Source: Deinococcus psychrotolerans
GTDB taxonomy: Bacteria > Deinococcota > Deinococci > Deinococcales > Deinococcaceae
NCBI RefSeq assembly: GCF_003860465.1
Contig: NZ_CP034187.1
Location: forward strand, 1 to 64,000
Length of the DNA stretch: 64,000 bases
Direction: 5' to 3'
The notes beneath the pieces were generated by a model. It saw only the letters and a list, made by a program, of their open reading frames with translations. It did not search any database and was not told the origin of the DNA. A program made the translations under genes and the position numbers. Shown here piece after piece: positions 59,927-64,000 of the stretch. The first letter of the stretch is position 1, and each line of letters starts with the position of its first letter.

Positions 59927-62080
59927 TCAACTCAACAACGGGTGCAGTTCTTCCTCAGCCACGACCGCCAGCGCATGCATCCCACGCGACGTACTCACGT
60001 ACAGCAATCGGGCCTCATACTCCACCGCTGGGTCGTAATGCGCCGCATCCGCCCCAGCGACGATGCAGCCGTCGAACTCCAGCCCCTTGGCCAGATTCAC
60101 CGGCATCACCACCACCTGACCCTGATACCGCGCCTGCTCATTGACAATCGCCTGCGCGTCCACATCGTGGCACTGCAAGTCCGCAGCGAGTTGCTCGGCA
60201 TCGCTCACCCGCCGCGTCACCACCGCGATATTCACGTGCCCCGCCTGCTGCATAGCCTTCACTGCCTGGGCGCACAGTGCTGCCACCGTGTCTCCGGTCA
60301 GGCGAAGCACCGCTTCCCCGTCCCGGTCTACGCCCACCACCGCTCCAGTGCGGTTGTAAGTCTGCGCGACCTTCGACGACAATTCCGTGATCTGCCGGGT
60401 TGAGCGGTACGTCCTGGACAACGTCATCAGCCTCGCTGACCCCAATGCCGCCTGCATCTCCCCGAAGTCCGCCACGCCCTTATACCCGTGAATGCCTTGA
60501 TTCTTGTCACCCAGCGCGGTGATGTGGCCTTTGCGGGTCGCGCGGATCAGCAGGGCGTACAGCAGCGGCGAGTAGTCCTGCGCTTCATCCAGCGCCAAAT
60601 GGTCGTAAAGCTCCAGCTCACGGCCCACCCGCCTGCCCAGGCCGTCCAGCAGCGCCGCCATTGCCAGCATGACCGGCAATTCCGTCACGTCCGCGTAGGA
60701 CCGCCGGGGCCGGGCCACCGCCGCCAGCGGGTCACTCAGTAGCACCTGAAGAGTCCGCTCCGGCAGTATCCCAGTTGCCGCCCGGCGCAGCGTCGCCTCG
60801 TCACTCAGCAACTGGCGGGCACTCAGCACCGGCAGCAGGCCCGTCACGACCTTGCCGGTGAGTTGCGTGATGTCCGCACGGAGTTGCCGCCGTACAGTCG
60901 CCAGTTCGTCTTCGTCCAGCCGAACTTGCGCGAGGAGTGCTTCCTCAATCTGATGACGGACTGCGATCCGCAGTCCTTCCAGCGGATCGCGGGCCAGCAC
61001 CGTCTCGACCAGCGCTTGCAAGGCGGGCGTGTCCAGCGTCAATGTCGCCTTGCTCCCTCCCGGCAAGCTCACGTCAGCAAGGTATTTCAAGCTGGCAATG
61101 TTTGCCCTGATGCGCTGATGCAGGTATTGCCGGACGACCCGCAGCATGCTCAGATCACCGAGCGCCCTGGCTTTGCGCCACGCTGCTTTCCTGCGGGCTT
61201 TGCTGGCATCAGTCAGGAGCAGCGTCAGGGTACGGTCAACGATCTCCAGCTTCTCCAACCCCAGGAAGGAGGTTGCCCACGCTTCGGGCGTCGTGACGGT
61301 GACACCTTCCAGATGCAGGCTCGGTAGAATCCGGGCGGAGTACCGTGCCAGCACCTGATTGGGCATCAAGACCATACAGGCCTCAGGACGGGCGCGGTGT
61401 TCGCGGCGTTCCGGGTGGAGCAGCCACGCCAGCCGGTGATAGAGCATGGTCGTTTTCCCACTGCCCGCCGGTCCCTGGATGCACAGATGCACGCCTGCGC
61501 TGGCGCGGAGAATCTCGTTTTGTTCCGGCTGCAACGTCTCGACGACATTCCGCATGCCTGCCGTGGCCGCCTCGGACAGCCGCTTGAGCAAGACCGCCTC
61601 GCGGCCCCCAGTCTCGCCTGTCTCTGCGTCATACAGGTCGGTGACGCCGTGCAGCGTCTTGTCCTGCACGTCCAGTTGCCGCCGCCTGAGGACCGTTCCA
61701 CTCAGGCCACGCGGCGTCTGCCAAGGCAACGTCTGCGCGTAGAAGAGGCCGCCGACCTCGGATTCCCAGGAAAGAACCGAATGCGGCCCTTTAAGGTCTT
61801 TGAAGGCGTGATTCCCAACGTACAACGGCTGCGTCTTCCCCGCGATCCGCACCATCAGCGCCCCGAAGTACGGCTTGTGGACGTGGGGGCTGAGCGTGGC
61901 GGCATGCTCTTCGGCGGTGTCCTGCATGACCAGGCTCGTTTCGAGATCTGCGCCGTTGGTCCGGGAGCGGTCTTCCCAGGCGTCGATTTGCTGGAGCATG
62001 GCGCTGACGGTGCCCGACAGGTGGGCCGCTTCCGCTTCGAAATCAGGGTGGTGGATGGGCGGCGCGGCAAGTTGAGTCAT
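59927..62080 (-). CDS. helD: HelD-like superfamily 1 helicase
   Basis: Starting at ATG 62080 gives 717 residues; the longer frame from 62206 lacks family-like sequence. It resembles HelD/DNA helicase IV. It has an N-terminal helical arm, a YFGALMVRIAGKTQPLYVGNH segment, LQPEQNEIL, Walker A IQGPAGSGKTTML (about residue 205), LALDEAQDYSPL, ALGDKNQGIHGY and the late motif VNLAKGLEFDG with LYVSTSRGMHAL. HelD proteins release stalled RNA polymerase from DNA; some paralogues sit in defence islands. AAGGA lies upstream of the start. Confidence 0.83.
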   Translation of the reverse strand: MTQLAAPPIHHPDFEAEAAHLSGTVSAMLQQIDAWEDRSRTNGADLETSLVMQDTAEEHAATLSPHVHKPYFGALMVRIAGKTQPLYVGNHAFKDLKGPHSVLSWESEVGGLFYAQTLPWQTPRGLSGTVLRRRQLDVQDKTLHGVTDLYDAETGETGGREAVLLKRLSEAATAGMRNVVETLQPEQNEILRASAGVHLCIQGPAGSGKTTMLYHRLAWLLHPERREHRARPEACMVLMPNQVLARYSARILPSLHLEGVTVTTPEAWATSFLGLEKLEIVDRTLTLLLTDASKARRKAAWRKARALGDLSMLRVVRQYLHQRIRANIASLKYLADVSLPGGSKATLTLDTPALQALVETVLARDPLEGLRIAVRHQIEEALLAQVRLDEDELATVRRQLRADITQLTGKVVTGLLPVLSARQLLSDEATLRRAATGILPERTLQVLLSDPLAAVARPRRSYADVTELPVMLAMAALLDGLGRRVGRELELYDHLALDEAQDYSPLLYALLIRATRKGHITALGDKNQGIHGYKGVADFGEMQAALGSARLMTLSRTYRSTRQITELSSKVAQTYNRTGAVVGVDRDGEAVLRLTGDTVAALCAQAVKAMQQAGHVNIAVVTRRVSDAEQLAADLQCHDVDAQAIVNEQARYQGQVVVMPVNLAKGLEFDGCIVAGADAAHYDPAVEYEARLLYVSTSRGMHALAVVAEEELHPLLS

Positions 62081-62540
62081 GCGCCCATTTTCCTTGATGA
62101 GCGAGGGGCAAAGTGAGGGGGCCCGGTTTGGGAGCGCAGCAGACCTAGCATGGCGGGTCGAGCGCCCCAGTGAGGCGCGGATTTCCTGGATAGACCTGAA
62201 CGCCATAGACCGTCACTGGATAGATCGACTGGAACCAAATCTGACCAGCATGCATAGATTTGGATTCGAGATCGCCGTCAACCAGCGACGGGATGACCAG
62301 ATGAATCAGCAGGTGTTCCGGAAGCTGAGATTGCATAAACTGGCTCAAACGTTTTTTGCGGACGTCCGGCGAACTGGGAAGCCGCCCATGTGTTTTCGAG
62401 CTGTTCAATACGCCGGTGCGGCGGTCATTGAGGTTGATCACAGGACGAAGAACGTCAAACAGGCTATCGCTCCTTGGATGTGATCATGAGTTGCAGGCTG
62501 GATAGCTCCGAACCGAAATCGTCCGCAGCTAGTTCGAGTG
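62081..62540. other. Intergenic region before helD, no gene recognised
   Basis: About 460 bases between the helD start and the sbcC stop. Opposing open frames (62145-62441 minus, 62079-62483 plus) overlap each other and neither shows a known domain or an RBS. It may hold the helD promoter. Confidence 0.4.
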
Positions 62541-64000
62541 CTACACCACATGGAAGTAAGCCTCACTTCCTTTCGCCGATGTTGAGTGCCGGATCTCCAA
62601 ACGTGCATCAATGCGTTCTTTCATTTCCGCAACGTGAGAGATAACGCCGATCAGATGTCCCTCGGACTGCAGATCAATCAAGCATCGCATCACCAGGTCC
62701 AGTGTTTCTGGATCTAGAGTTCCGAATCCTTCATCAATAAAGATGGTATCCACATGGCGTCCGCCAGCACGTTGCTGCACGACCTGAGCCAAGCTCAAGG
62801 CCAAGCTCAGACTGGCCAGGAAACCTTCGCCTCCCGAAAGTGTCTTGGCGTGCCGAGCTATCCCTGTATGTTGGTCAAAGACCTGAATATCCAATCCGGT
62901 CGCGCCCGCTCCACTTTGTGCTGTTTTCATTCGTTGGAGGTGGTAGCGTCCACGACTCATTCCACTGAGTCGCTTTGTGGCCAACTCCAGAACTTCATCA
63001 AGGAAAGCGCTGAGCACGAAGCGCTGAAGGCTGAATTTGTCGGTTCCCGTTTCGGTTCCGGAAGCACATTCGGCCAGAATCTTGATCTCATTGTATTCGT
63101 TTTGCAGCTTCTTTTCTTCTTCTTGGAGATTGGTAAAATTATCTTTTGCATAATTTAGGTTTCTCAACTTCTGCTCTAATTCAATGCTGAAATGAATAAT
63201 CTCTTGTAGATGCGTGTCCGTAAATTCTACGTCGGCTTGTAACAACTCTAAATCAGGTTTGAGGATGCCTTGTGCAGTCTGGTAGGATTGATGAAGTTTC
63301 GCTTCCAGTATGTTCTGTTGCTGGGAAAAGATCTGGACGCTACGTTCAAGTTCCTGGAGAGCATCAGAATCTAGAAGAGATTCGTTGACACTCTCGAGAC
63401 TATCAAAGATCGATTCTCCAATTTTAACTGTCACCTCTTCTTGAACACTTTTGAGTCTTTCAAGGATTTTTCTGAGCGAGTGTACACGGAGCTGCATCTC
63501 GATCTCTTCCCTTTGGCAACGCTTCTCGAGCTTCTGATATTCGTTATTTGCGCTGAGCAGTTCATCCGCCAATTTGAGGTAAGCTTCATGTGCATTTTTT
63601 GTTTGAATTGGCCGGTCATTTTCACTTACGAAGTTTGGAAAAGCACTCTGCCAAACTTCGTAACGAGATTTGGTTTCGGTGTGCTGAATTTGAAGATTTT
63701 GCCACTGGACTTCCTCGGCAGCCTGGTAGCGCAGCGATTCACGCTCCAATTGGCGCAGGTTGACCAGCTGCAACCGAACTTGGAGGAGTTCATCTCGTAA
63801 ACTGGGCAGCGCTATTAAGCGGTCTTCAAGAATGGCGAGCGTCTCTTTGTCTTCAGCTTGTCTCGCTGGGATACTTGATAATACGCTATGGATTTCTTGG
63901 AGTTGACCCTCTAAAAACGCCGTCACCTGAGTCGACGCCATCGCGGTGCCTTGGCGTACGTTCAATTCAGGCAGCAGCGACGCAAGTCGTTCATTGGAAG
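62541..64000 (-). CDS. sbcC: SbcC exonuclease subunit, C-terminal half (runs off window)
   Basis: The visible 486 residues are the C-terminal half of SbcC/Rad50. A long coiled coil (about residues 20-310 of the visible part) is followed by the ABC-type ATPase lobe with DKFSLQRFVLSAFLDEVL, signature TLSGGEGFLASLSLAL, Walker B IFIDEGFGTLDPE and the His-loop region ISHVAEMKE. The N-terminal P-loop lies beyond the right edge, and the frame stays open to base 64000. The TTG at 63965 is not a real start. With SbcD it processes hairpins and blocked DNA ends. The coiled-coil part is AT-rich. Confidence 0.88.
   Translation of the reverse strand, partial: SNERLASLLPELNVRQGTAMASTQVTAFLEGQLQEIHSVLSSIPARQAEDKETLAILEDRLIALPSLRDELLQVRLQLVNLRQLERESLRYQAAEEVQWQNLQIQHTETKSRYEVWQSAFPNFVSENDRPIQTKNAHEAYLKLADELLSANNEYQKLEKRCQREEIEMQLRVHSLRKILERLKSVQEEVTVKIGESIFDSLESVNESLLDSDALQELERSVQIFSQQQNILEAKLHQSYQTAQGILKPDLELLQADVEFTDTHLQEIIHFSIELEQKLRNLNYAKDNFTNLQEEEKKLQNEYNEIKILAECASGTETGTDKFSLQRFVLSAFLDEVLELATKRLSGMSRGRYHLQRMKTAQSGAGATGLDIQVFDQHTGIARHAKTLSGGEGFLASLSLALSLAQVVQQRAGGRHVDTIFIDEGFGTLDPETLDLVMRCLIDLQSEGHLIGVISHVAEMKERIDARLEIRHSTSAKGSEAYFHVV

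Overview
The window is 64 kb of GC-rich bacterial DNA that is almost entirely a defence island. Gene style (GC-rich coding DNA with AT-rich islands, a leaderless-type -10 box, an HU-type fragment, YbjN/VWA/MerR-like accessory genes, IS66/IS3 remnants) suggests Deinococcus or a close relative, possibly a plasmid or chromosomal accessory region. This is inferred without any database search.

Region 1 (1-7848, + strand) is a three-gene operon with overlapping ends: a DrmA-like helicase, a DrmB-like DUF1998 protein and an unrecognised 690-aa protein with a sigma-70 region-4-like helix-turn-helix. This is the DISARM core pair without an adjacent methylase or drmC. Region 2 (8614-12858) holds a UvrD/PcrA-type helicase and three broken insertion-sequence remnants.

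Region 3 (12925-34069, - strand) reads right to left. First comes AddB-like nuclease, AddA-like helicase-nuclease, a YbjN-like protein and a WYL-type regulator. Then comes DUF499 ATPase, DUF3780, a Phd/VapC toxin-antitoxin pair, DUF1156 DNA methyltransferase, McrB-like AAA+ ATPase, a PD-(D/E)XK nuclease with zinc knuckles, and a PLD-SNF2 helicase. The last block is a multi-gene modification and defence operon with a toxin-antitoxin pair embedded in it. Region 4 (34131-37758) holds a VWA protein, a MerR-like regulator with a decayed paralogue, and small proteins.

Region 5 (38023-57260, + strand) starts with two paralogous coiled-coil proteins, the first with HEAT/LRV-like repeats. They are followed by a BrxD-like ATPase, a BrxHI/Lhr-like helicase, a coupled 37-codon ORF, an HNH endonuclease and a McrBC pair whose McrB carries an inserted EVE/PUA-like segment. 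A 6360-bp block from inside brxD to inside mcrB is present twice in tandem with only one difference noticed. The first mcrB is therefore truncated and the second brxD lacks its Walker A motif, while helicase, small ORF and HNH are doubled. Region 5 is bracketed by direct repeats of about 215 bp derived from the MerR-like gene, which suggests it arrived, or can leave, as a unit.

Region 6 (57261-64000) holds an HU-like fragment, the truncated MerR copy, a second YbjN-like gene, an unrecognised gene, a HelD-like helicase and the C-terminal half of SbcC running off the right edge.

The best candidate for an undescribed system is the coiled-coil pair + BrxD + BrxHI-like helicase + small ORF + HNH + EVE-McrBC cluster, which has no PglX, PglZ or BrxC in the window. 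Second is the DrmAB + sigma-like-HTH operon.
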